Below are positions 1 through 5,563 of a DNA stretch of 7,456 nucleotides, piece after piece. Within the stretch, counting starts at the first letter, position 1, and each line of letters begins with the position of its first letter. Position numbers and translations under genes: made by a program. Where the stretch lies: the NCBI GenBank assembly GCA_016929205.1, contig JAFGJF010000238.1:1-7456 (forward strand). The letters are read 5' to 3'. The notes under the pieces are model-generated. The model was not told the DNA's origin. It did not search any database and saw only the letters and a program-made list of their open reading frames with translations. The stretch is from Anaerolineae bacterium (lineage in GTDB: Bacteria > Chloroflexota > Anaerolineae > JAFGEY01).

Positions 1-459
1 CCGGATGTGCACGTCGTCCGCTTCCAGGTCATCCATTTCAACCTGGCCCGACCCGCTCACGGTGACGGTGAACGCGTCTGATTGCAGGTCGGGGGCGACG
101 ATCTTGCCGCTGCCCGAGAGCACCAGTGTGTCCAGGTCTTTGACCGTCAGGTAGTAGTGGATCGGGCGCATAGTGCTCAAGATCGTCCCGTTCCGCACGC
201 CGATGGTCAGGCGATCTCCCTGCACCCTCGTTTCCAGGTAGGGCATGAGGTTGTCTTCGGCCTCGATGCGCAGCGCCGTTTTGCGCCCAACCTCGATGTG
301 CAGCGTGCCCTGGCCCGACAGGGCCACCTGGTCAAAACCGCTCACGTCGCGTTCTTGTTCGACGACCCGCCCCGAGCCACGGACAATCACACCCATACAG
401 CCCTGTAGGGCGACGGCCAACACGACGGTAAATAAGACAATCGATAACTGCTTTTTCAT
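1..459 (-). CDS. Lipoprotein with head GIN (DUF2807) domain, C-terminus cut off by window edge
   Basis: Reading the - strand from ATG at 459-457 gives 153 codons open to the window edge. The N-terminus is a lipoprotein signal: M-K-K, a hydrophobic stretch, then L-Q-G-C with the lipidated Cys at residue 21, so the protein is probably anchored on the outer face of the membrane. The Gln at lipobox -2 is slightly unusual. From about residue 34 there is a beta-rich pattern with R-G-S-G, F-D-Q-V-A-L-S-G-Q-G, L-V-L-S-G-S-G and V-T-V-S-G-S-G-Q-V. This recurring S-G-(S/Q)-G turn is typical of the head GIN domain (DUF2807, PF10988), a right-handed beta structure whose molecular function is not known. 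The start is set by AGGAG at 470-466, six bases upstream; an ATG just before it (464-462) is followed at once by TGA. The gene is divergent from everything else in the window. At least the end of the domain lies outside. Confidence 0.85.
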   Translation of the reverse strand, partial: MKKQLSIVLFTVVLAVALQGCMGVIVRGSGRVVEQERDVSGFDQVALSGQGTLHIEVGRKTALRIEAEDNLMPYLETRVQGDRLTIGVRNGTILSTMRPIHYYLTVKDLDTLVLSGSGKIVAPDLQSDAFTVTVSGSGQVEMDDLEADDVHIR

Positions 460-488
460 CACATACTCCTTTTTCTGCTCGTTTGAGT

Positions 489-502
489 ACATGATATCAT
501 GT
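489..502. promoter_or_regulatory. Perfect 14-bp palindrome, operator candidate
   Basis: ACATGATATCATGT is identical to its reverse complement and covers the proposed -10 box of the lipoprotein promoter. A dimeric regulator bound here would block that promoter. The pairing does not extend to the next base on either side. The regulator is unknown. Confidence 0.4.
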
Positions 503-520
503 TTGGCCGCGTCTTGCCTA
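491..520 (-). promoter_or_regulatory. Candidate sigma-70-type promoter of the GIN-domain lipoprotein
   Basis: On the - strand, TAGGCA (520-515, 4/6 to TTGACA) is followed after 18 bases by TATCAT (496-491, 5/6 to TATAAT). Transcription would begin near 484, giving a leader of about 25 bases that contains the AGGAG ribosome binding site. No start site data are available; this rests on motif match and position. Confidence 0.45.
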
Positions 521-584
521 TCGGATGGCTAACGGGTAGCTATCGGGATCAAACAAGGGAGGGTTTGTATTCTTGGGAGGTGTT

Positions 585-613
585 TTGTGTGATTTTCAAA
601 TCTCCTGTATAAT
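585..613 (+). promoter_or_regulatory. Candidate sigma-70-type promoter in the divergent region
   Basis: TTGTGT (585-590) is separated by exactly 17 bases from a consensus TATAAT (608-613). A start near 620 would give a transcript of about 208 bases ending at the terminator at 796-827. The -10 is perfect and the -35 matches 3/6. It lies 350 bases upstream of the NACHT gene with a terminator in between, so it probably serves a separate short transcript. Confidence 0.5.
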
Positions 614-660
614 CCCTGGGTTGTGTGCCAAACGATCCATCTACCTTAAAATCATCATTG

Positions 661-756
661 ATGACGCGTGCCGTTTTTCAAGCCATCGTGATGGCCGCCA
701 TCGTGATGGCCACCATCGTGATGGCCAATTCTGTCAATCTTGTCCGGTTTTTCTAA
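661..756 (+). CDS. Possible 31-residue hydrophobic membrane peptide
   Basis: ATG at 661 opens 31 codons to TAA at 754-756. The peptide starts M-T-R, continues with a run of about 19 uncharged, mostly aliphatic residues (4-22) that includes the in-frame repeats AIVMA, AIVMA, TIVMA (residues 8-22), and ends with a short tail containing one Arg and F-F. This is the layout of a single-span membrane peptide such as a type I toxin or a small membrane regulator, but no homologue is recognised. In favour of a gene: a TATAAT promoter about 40 bases upstream and a terminator about 40 bases downstream, framing only this ORF. Against it: no Shine-Dalgarno sequence, unlike most genes here, and the 15-bp DNA repeat would give a repetitive peptide in any open frame. 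The start codon falls in the 3' arm of the 652-664 inverted repeat, so it could be occluded in the RNA. The same stretch is also open in a second frame (His-Arg-Asp-Gly repeats), which weakens the case. Confidence 0.3.
   Translation: MTRAVFQAIVMAAIVMATIVMANSVNLVRFF
682..726. repeat. Three tandem 15-bp palindromic repeats
   Basis: The unit GCCATCGTGATGGCC occurs at 682-696, 697-711 and 712-726; the third copy differs only in its first base (A for G). Within each unit GCCATC and GATGGC are inverted repeats around a central GT, so each copy is a near-perfect palindrome. In RNA each could form a 5-bp hairpin with a CGUG loop, or neighbouring copies could pair with each other. The period is a multiple of three, so frames are kept through the array. 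Confidence 0.85.
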
Positions 757-791
757 TACAAATCTAATGTTTTTCTAATACAGATCTAATG
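748..791 (+). repeat. 22-bp tandem duplication built from four TCTAAT boxes phased at 11 bp
   Basis: Copy 1 (748-769) and copy 2 (770-791) differ only at 761 (A) versus 783 (G). Inside them the hexamer TCTAAT recurs at 752, 763, 774 and 785, always 11 bases apart and in the same orientation. Direct repeats at 11-bp spacing are the usual binding pattern of OmpR/PhoB-type and SARP winged-helix regulators, which line up on one face of the helix. That a protein binds here is inference. The TAA of the small ORF is part of the first box. Confidence 0.7.
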
Positions 792-806
792 TCGGGCACG
801 TATGAT
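785..806 (+). promoter_or_regulatory. Candidate activator-dependent promoter for the NACHT gene
   Basis: TATGAT (801-806, 5/6 to TATAAT) lies ten bases after the last TCTAAT box (785-790), and no recognisable -35 hexamer is present at the usual distance. PhoB-type promoters have this arrangement, with the activator's direct repeats taking the place of the -35. A start near 813 would fall inside the terminator hairpin, so this transcript would lack the hairpin's 5' arm and could run on into the NACHT gene with a leader of about 150 bases. This is inference from spacing alone. Confidence 0.3.
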
Positions 807-827
807 ACAGGTACGTGCTTTTTTTTT
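796..827 (+). terminator. Intrinsic terminator inside the divergent region
   Basis: GCACGTA (796-802) pairs perfectly with TACGTGC (812-818) across a nine-base loop and is followed directly by nine Ts (819-827). It points in the + direction although the nearest annotated gene upstream runs the other way, so it must end a short transcript starting in the intergenic region or act as an attenuator for the NACHT gene. Confidence 0.8.
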
Positions 828-964
828 CCGATTGACCTAAACAAGCGTTGCTCCAGCGAGGGTTTTTGCCAAAGTGAGGTATCTCCCCAACACAGTCTGT
901 TTTCCCGGCTTGAGCGTAGGTAGATTGGGCAGGTCGTATCACACCTAAAGGAGAAAGATTATCC

Positions 965-3900
965 ATGGCTAGTTTCACCGATTACTCAAACAAAATGGCT
1001 CAGCGCTACGCTGCTTTGTTGCCCGAAGCAGTGGCGCCTGTGCTGGCCTATCGCGGTCCCCGGTATGCCACGCGTGAAATGGAGCGTGTGCAAGAAAACC
1101 TGGACCGGGATCGCAAGCGTGCCGTCGAAAGCCGGATCCGAGAACGACTGGACGAACTGGCCCAGGTGCAGCTTGCCTGCCGTGCCCCCTTTGGCGAGCC
1201 GCTCGCCGTGCGTGGTCTGGTGCAGAGCGAGCACCGGCTCATCTTGCTCTCCGAGGCGGGCGCGGGCAAAACGACCGTGCTGCGCGACCTGGCGGCCCAT
1301 CCGTTTAACGAAAACATGCTGACCGTGCTCGTCGATCTGCCCGCATTGACCGCTTCCGAGCTGTCCTTGCCTGAGTATCTTGCCCAAGATGCACAGGAAA
1401 ACCTGGGCCTGGAAGAGGTCACGGCCGAGTTTTTTGCCGCCGCACTGAGGGGGGGACACATTGTTGTCTGCATGGACGGGTTGGACGAGATCGCCGGTGC
1501 GCAAAGCCGCACCAAGATGGTTCGCCGCATTGAAACGTGGGCGGCGCAGTTTGCGCGCGCGCGTTTTGTCGTGACCGCGCGCAGCAACGCCACCGAAGTG
1601 GCTTTGAGCAGTGACCTGTTTGCGCGCTTTGTGCTCCAGCCGTGGAGCGATCACGTCGCTGCCGATCTGGAAGCGGCCTGGAACGCGTCGTTGGATGCGT
1701 GGACGGTCGAAGGGCGTGCGGCCAACGATCCGTCATACGCCGAACGCCACCGTCTGTGGCAGGATCTGGCCATGGCGATGCGCGAGCAAGGCGTCTCTTG
1801 CGCCACCGTCGAACAAGCCCGGATGTGGTTGGCCGGTGCAGCAGAAAAGGATGGCGCGCTTGGGTTGAACAAGCGCCGCGCGCAGCGCGCCGCCGAAACG
1901 CTGCTGCAAGAGAGCGTCTCTCACCTGGATCTGATTGCCCAGGAGCAGGACGTCCTGGGATTTTCGTCCCGCCTGCTCCAAGATATCCTGGTCGGACGAG
2001 CCATTGCCTCGCGCGTGGCTGATGGTGTCGATTCGGCATGGGCCGGCATCGCCCTCCGGCTGTGGGACACGACGTGGCGGCAGCCGCTGCTTTTTGCTTT
2101 TCGTTTCCTGTCGCAGTCGGATCCGGCGCTGTGGGCCGAGTTCTTGCTTGGCCTGGTGGACGCCGGGGAAAAAGATGCCCTCGAGGCGGTTTTGCATCGC
2201 CACCTGATCCTGGCGGCGCAGGCTTTGGCCGCCAGCGATCTTGCTCAAGCGCTTGATCCTCAGGTTCAACAGCGGATTGTCGATGGCTTGTTCGCCTGGC
2301 TGAGTGACGCCAGCGCGGCCGGACGCCAGGATGCGGTTGACCTCTTGTTTGCGCTGGCTGGCGTCACCTCGGCCACCGATGGTGCGCTGCAGTTTGGGCA
2401 GGCGGCGATCGATGCTGCAAAGACGTTGGCCGCTCGAGAGGCAGAGGCAGAGGCCAAGGCCAAGGCGGCTAAAGAGGCAAAAGAGGCCAAGGCGGCCGAA
2501 GCCGTTGCCAAGATGAAGGCAGCCCAAGCGGCAGGCGAGCTTGAAAAGGCCAGAGAAATTGCTATGGCGGCCAGAGAAGAGGCGGAGGCCGAAGAAGTAG
2601 AAGTGGTTGATATCTTTGAAGGCGTGCTGGATAGCTGGGCTCGCCAGGCAGCCGGTTTGCTGCTGGGCCGCCTGGGGCGCGCTCGCAAAAAAGAGGCAGC
2701 AGACGTGCTGCAAGAGATGGTCGAAAACGACGATGAGAAGAACGTCCTGGTACGCAAAGCGGCAGCGATGTCGTTGGGGCAGTTGTTCCTCGGCATGGAT
2801 TCTGGCGCAGCGGAATATGCTGCCTTGGGCGCTGCGATTCGAAACAAGATGATGGGGTGGGCGCGGGGGAACGCGCTGCCCATCGACGTGCGTGGTGTGG
2901 TCGCCGATGCCTTGGGCCAGTTGCTGATTGACGGCGGCCAGGGTGATTTGTTGGACACGTTTATCTTTTTGGCCCGTGGCGTGAGCGAAGAAGAGAAAAT
3001 CACGTTCACGATTCAGATCGCGGCCGCAAAGGCGCTCAACGTGATGGCCCAAACGGTCCGCGATGACGGGCTCAATGCCCGGTTGTGGGAACTCGTGGCT
3101 GACGAGCAAGTCGACCCGAGCGTGCGAATCGAACTGGCCGAGACGTTGGGCAAGTTGGGGCGCGAAAAAGAGGTCGCGGCGCTGCTGCTGGAGATGGGGT
3201 TGAACACCAAGCTGCGCTATATCGATCAGCGAGATGCGTTTGATGCCCTGGGGCGCGTGGGCTATGCCGATCCCGAGATCATTGAAAAGGTGCAGAGTAT
3301 TGCCCAGACGACCGATAGGAAATACAAAGACTTTGTCCGGCTTGCAGCCGCACACGCACTCGAGGGATTGGGCGAGCGTCCCTTGTCCATCCAATTTGTG
3401 CTGCAGTTGGTTGCCGACAAGAGTATCTATCGCTCCACCAGGCACGATGCGTTTACCCTCGTCGGTGAAGCGGGGCTTTCCGGTATCGAAGCGTTGGACG
3501 AGGCGACGGTGGCCATTTTGCGTGTGTGGGCCAAGGAGGAAAACACGACCGAGGATATCCGCGAGCGGGCCATCGAATCGCTGACCATGTTGGGCGTGAC
3601 CGATAAAGAGTTTGTCCAGGACTTGATCAGCGTTCTGCAAAACAAGCGCGAATACCGCCGCGTCCGTCAAAAAGCCGCCTGGGCTTTGGGTGCGCTGCCG
3701 CAGGACTGGGCAGAGCCGGCCTGTGAAGGGCTTCAATCGGTGTTGTACGATCCCGATGAAAAGAACGACGTCTTGCGTGTCGAGATTGCCCGCTCGGTGC
3801 TGCGCTTTATGGAAGAACAGCCGGCGGTTGACTATCTCAAGGCCGTCACCGAGCAAGCTTATATGGCCCAGGCCAGGCACGACGCGGCGCTGGTGCTGCT

Positions 3901-4126
3901 CGAATATGGCATGATCGAGGATGCGATCGAGCCGCTGCTGCTGATGGTCCTTACGCCCGAGATCGCGGATCGGCTGCGCCGGTCGGCGGTGCACACGCTC
4001 GGTGTGTGTGCGGCCGGCAACGAGGAGGTCATCCAGGGTTTGCGGCGCGTCTTTGATCAGCCCGAACTGGAGCCCAATGTGCGCCAGGAGACGTATGATG
4101 CCTTGATGGCGATTGCCGCCGTCTGA
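965..4126 (+). CDS. NACHT NTPase with coiled-coil linker and C-terminal HEAT repeats (NLR/STAND-like)
   Basis: This 1053-residue, probably cytoplasmic protein has the layout of STAND/NLR-like sensors: a nucleotide switch followed by a repeat scaffold. Residues 1-90 are a short helical lead-in with no effector domain that I recognise. The NACHT core shows Walker A S-E-A-G-A-G-K-T-T (96-104, Lys102), Walker B M-D-G-L-D-E (170-175) and a sensor-like V-V-T-A-R (202-206). G332-A348 (F-S-S-R-L-L-Q-D-I-L-V-G-R-A) resembles the F-x-H-x-x-x-Q-E-Y-x-A-A motif found after NACHT cores. Residues 482-546 are extremely rich in Ala, Lys and Glu and probably form a charged coiled coil or long helix. From 558 to the end come 13-14 HEAT-like helices, for example V596, V642, I683, V720, V791, I865, V900, L937, L1004 and V1039 starting V-R-x-x-A-x-x-x-L-G-type segments. 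HEAT arrays usually bind a ligand or partner. Some bacterial NACHT proteins defend against phage, others regulate; which applies here is not shown. AAAGGAGA at 947-954 supports the start. The first Gly of the P-loop is Ser96. Confidence 0.93.
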   Translation: MASFTDYSNKMAQRYAALLPEAVAPVLAYRGPRYATREMERVQENLDRDRKRAVESRIRERLDELAQVQLACRAPFGEPLAVRGLVQSEHRLILLSEAGAGKTTVLRDLAAHPFNENMLTVLVDLPALTASELSLPEYLAQDAQENLGLEEVTAEFFAAALRGGHIVVCMDGLDEIAGAQSRTKMVRRIETWAAQFARARFVVTARSNATEVALSSDLFARFVLQPWSDHVAADLEAAWNASLDAWTVEGRAANDPSYAERHRLWQDLAMAMREQGVSCATVEQARMWLAGAAEKDGALGLNKRRAQRAAETLLQESVSHLDLIAQEQDVLGFSSRLLQDILVGRAIASRVADGVDSAWAGIALRLWDTTWRQPLLFAFRFLSQSDPALWAEFLLGLVDAGEKDALEAVLHRHLILAAQALAASDLAQALDPQVQQRIVDGLFAWLSDASAAGRQDAVDLLFALAGVTSATDGALQFGQAAIDAAKTLAAREAEAEAKAKAAKEAKEAKAAEAVAKMKAAQAAGELEKAREIAMAAREEAEAEEVEVVDIFEGVLDSWARQAAGLLLGRLGRARKKEAADVLQEMVENDDEKNVLVRKAAAMSLGQLFLGMDSGAAEYAALGAAIRNKMMGWARGNALPIDVRGVVADALGQLLIDGGQGDLLDTFIFLARGVSEEEKITFTIQIAAAKALNVMAQTVRDDGLNARLWELVADEQVDPSVRIELAETLGKLGREKEVAALLLEMGLNTKLRYIDQRDAFDALGRVGYADPEIIEKVQSIAQTTDRKYKDFVRLAAAHALEGLGERPLSIQFVLQLVADKSIYRSTRHDAFTLVGEAGLSGIEALDEATVAILRVWAKEENTTEDIRERAIESLTMLGVTDKEFVQDLISVLQNKREYRRVRQKAAWALGALPQDWAEPACEGLQSVLYDPDEKNDVLRVEIARSVLRFMEEQPAVDYLKAVTEQAYMAQARHDAALVLLEYGMIEDAIEPLLLMVLTPEIADRLRRSAVHTLGVCAAGNEEVIQGLRRVFDQPELEPNVRQETYDALMAIAAV

Positions 4127-4149
4127 TCTCGTTTTCTGTTCTGATTGCA

Positions 4150-4185
4150 AGGGGTGCAGTGCCGTGATACTGCACCCCTGTTTTT
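4150..4185 (+). terminator. Intrinsic terminator after the NACHT gene
   Basis: An 11-bp perfect stem (4150-4160 with 4169-4179) closes an eight-base loop. After one G comes TTTTT, then GTGTTTT. It lies 23 bases past the NACHT stop and just ahead of the kinase gene, so the two genes are probably separate units or linked only by readthrough. Confidence 0.85.
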
Positions 4186-4207
4186 GTGTTTTGGGGAGGA
4201 TAAACCT

Positions 4208-4729
4208 ATGATCATTATGATGATCGGACTGCCGGCTTCGGGCAAGAGCACGGTGGCCCGCCGATTGGCGGCACGTTTGCCGTCCAGCGTGATCCTGGAC
4301 AAAGATGTCATTCGCGCTGCACTGTTTCCACCGCCCGAGATGACCTATTCGACAGAGCAAGATGATTTTTGTATGCAGGTTATGCTTGAAACGGCCGAGT
4401 ATCTTTTGCGACGCGATCCGTCCAAGGTGGTCATTCTCGATGGACGCACTTTTTCGCGGCGCTATCAACGCGACCGGGTGCGCGCGTTTGCCGCCCGGCT
4501 CGAGACCCGGCTCGAGATCGTCGAATGTGTGTGTTCCGACGAGGCGGCCCGGCGGCGGCTGGAGAATGACGTCGCGACGGGCCGGCACGTGGCCCAAAAC
4601 CGCACTGTCGATCTCTATTGGGCGGTCAAGGATCGGTTTGAGCCGATCCAGGGCCCCAAGCTGGTTTTGTCTACCGATTCAGATTTGGACCAGTGCGTAC
4701 AAGCGGCGTTGGCCTACCTTGGTGAATAA
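4208..4729 (+). CDS. P-loop kinase/ATPase of the AAA_33 (zeta-toxin-like) group
   Basis: This 173-residue protein begins almost directly with a P-loop, G-L-P-A-S-G-K-S-T (7-15, Lys13 binding ATP phosphates). L-D-K-D-V-I-R (30-36) follows where substrate-binding residues lie in this fold. V-V-I-L-D-G-R-T-F (74-82) is the second acidic strand, and the basic stretch R-R-R-L at 114-117 may be part of the lid. Small kinases of this kind (AAA_33, PF13671) include relatives of polynucleotide kinase, chloramphenicol phosphotransferase and zeta toxin; the substrate cannot be read from the sequence. The ATG at 4208 is chosen because GGAGG lies eight bases upstream (4195-4199) and the P-loop starts seven codons in. 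The frame is open further upstream but would run back into the terminator hairpin. No clear promoter of its own is visible in the 81-base gap after the NACHT gene. No epsilon-like antitoxin gene is next to it, which argues against a zeta toxin. Confidence 0.85.
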   Translation: MIIMMIGLPASGKSTVARRLAARLPSSVILDKDVIRAALFPPPEMTYSTEQDDFCMQVMLETAEYLLRRDPSKVVILDGRTFSRRYQRDRVRAFAARLETRLEIVECVCSDEAARRRLENDVATGRHVAQNRTVDLYWAVKDRFEPIQGPKLVLSTDSDLDQCVQAALAYLGE

Positions 4730-4745
4730 ATGTGACGCGGTCGAG

Positions 4746-4775
4746 TTGCGATCATTGCCCAGTCTATGGTAAACT
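4746..4775 (+). promoter_or_regulatory. Candidate promoter of the deacetylase-MFS operon
   Basis: TTGCGA (4746-4751) is followed after 18 bases by TAAACT (4770-4775), which is preceded by TGG, giving an extended -10 (TGNTAAACT). Transcription would start near 4782, about 35 bases before the ATG. The surrounding bases to 4816 are AT-rich and contain the ribosome binding site AGAGGA (4806-4811). Confidence 0.5.
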
Positions 4776-4816
4776 AGGATGATCTGTTTTTACAAATTTT
4801 AATCTAGAGGATAAAC

Positions 4817-5557
4817 ATGGTACACATCAACATTGAACCCGATTTCCCCGAGCGCGCCCTGGTGATTGCCGCTCATCCAGATGATATTGAGTTTGTGGTC
4901 GCAGGTACGGTCGCCAAGTGGGTGCAAGGCGGCACGCAGGTCAGGTACGTGCTGGCAACCAGCGGCGACGCCGGCACGCATCAACCCGGGATCACACGCC
5001 AGGAATTGGCCCGCATTCGCGAGATGGAACAGCGCGCTGCGGCGCACGCCATCGGCGTTGACCACGTGGTTTTTCTCGGCTATCCTGACGGCGAAGTGCA
5101 GCCCACACTGGACCTGCGGCGTGACCTGGTGCGCGAGATTCGCCGTTTCAAGCCCGACACAGTCGTCTGTTTCGATCCGACGCGACTTTTTGTCGACGGG
5201 ATGTACATCAATCATCCCGATCACCGCGCAGTAGGACAAGCCGCGATTGATGCGGTTTCGCCGACGGCGGCCATGCCGTTGGCTTTTGCCGAACAGCTAA
5301 CCGAGGAGGGCCTGGAACCACACCGCGTGCGCCAGGTGTTGGTCACGTCGACGTTGAATCCCGATACCTGGGTGGATATCAGTACGACGATCGATCTCAA
5401 GATCGAAGCGCTGCTCAAGCACGCAAGCCAGATGGATGAGAGGCGGGACTATGTCGGTATGATTCACCAGTGGGCCATCGATAACGGTGTGCCTGCTGGC
5501 GTGCCTTATGCAGAGTCTTTTTTGCGCATCGTCAGACCGGCGCACAGAATGGACTAG
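4817..5557 (+). CDS. PIG-L/LmbE family zinc-dependent deacetylase
   Basis: The 246-residue protein fits the PIG-L superfamily (GlcNAc-PI de-N-acetylases, MshB, BshB, LmbE-like), which remove acetyl groups from N-acetylglucosamine derivatives using a divalent metal. The family signature A-H-P-D-D is at 19-23 (His20 and Asp23 as metal ligands, Asp22 as likely catalytic base), and the second motif H-P-D-H is at 133-136, with His136 as the expected third ligand. All key residues are present and the length is usual. There is no signal peptide, so it acts in the cytoplasm. The substrate cannot be assigned: no mycothiol, bacillithiol or GPI-like partner gene is in view. ATG at 4817 has AGAGGA five bases upstream. 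The MFS gene follows after six bases, so the two are almost certainly co-transcribed. Confidence 0.92.
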   Translation: MVHINIEPDFPERALVIAAHPDDIEFVVAGTVAKWVQGGTQVRYVLATSGDAGTHQPGITRQELARIREMEQRAAAHAIGVDHVVFLGYPDGEVQPTLDLRRDLVREIRRFKPDTVVCFDPTRLFVDGMYINHPDHRAVGQAAIDAVSPTAAMPLAFAEQLTEEGLEPHRVRQVLVTSTLNPDTWVDISTTIDLKIEALLKHASQMDERRDYVGMIHQWAIDNGVPAGVPYAESFLRIVRPAHRMD

Positions 5558-5563
5558 CATACG

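Larger units (their letters stand above)
620..827 (+). ncRNA. Candidate short transcript (small RNA or small-peptide mRNA)
   Basis: This is the segment between a TATAAT promoter (start predicted near 620) and a strong intrinsic terminator (796-827). It holds a possible 31-residue ORF, a small inverted repeat (TCATCA at 652-657 with TGATGA at 659-664), three palindromic 15-bp repeats and four phased TCTAAT boxes. If the ORF is not translated, this would be a structured small RNA of about 208 nt. It matches no RNA family that I recognise. It could also be a leader whose terminator attenuates transcription into the NACHT gene. Confidence 0.35.

Noticed and set aside
682..726. CRISPR-like repeat array
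   Set aside because: The copies are directly adjacent 15-mers with no spacers, and no cas genes are present.
732..737. A perfect TTGACA on the - strand that could drive an antisense RNA against the micro-ORF
   Set aside because: No -10-like hexamer lies 16-18 bases downstream; the sequence there is the GC-rich 15-bp repeat. Without it there is no support for a type I antitoxin RNA.
573..767. A 64-codon + frame starting at TTG with His-Arg-Asp-Gly repeats
   Set aside because: The TTG start lies upstream of the predicted transcript start, there is no later ATG in frame, and the composition simply reflects the 15-bp repeat read in another phase.
832..860. TTGACC at 832-837 as the -35 of the NACHT promoter
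   Set aside because: The bases 16-18 positions downstream (around 855-860, AGCGAG) do not resemble a -10 box. A weaker pair, TTGAGC (910-915) with TCGTAT (934-939), is also not convincing.
775..978. A 67-codon - strand frame overlapping the NACHT start
   Set aside because: It overlaps the NACHT start codon, crosses the terminator and T-tract, and encodes no recognisable pattern.
4145..4207. N-terminal extension of the kinase from TTG at 4145
   Set aside because: It would translate the NACHT terminator hairpin; the ATG at 4208 has a good GGAGG and places the P-loop at the usual distance from the N-terminus.
1733..4597. A 954-codon open frame on the - strand, antisense to the NACHT and kinase genes
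   Set aside because: Its codons lie exactly opposite the sense codons, so it is closed only where the sense gene uses TTA, CTA or TCA, which are rare in these GC-rich genes; it ends at the sense TCA at 1733-1735. It runs through the terminator at 4150-4185, and its product is rich in His, Gln and Arg with no domain pattern.
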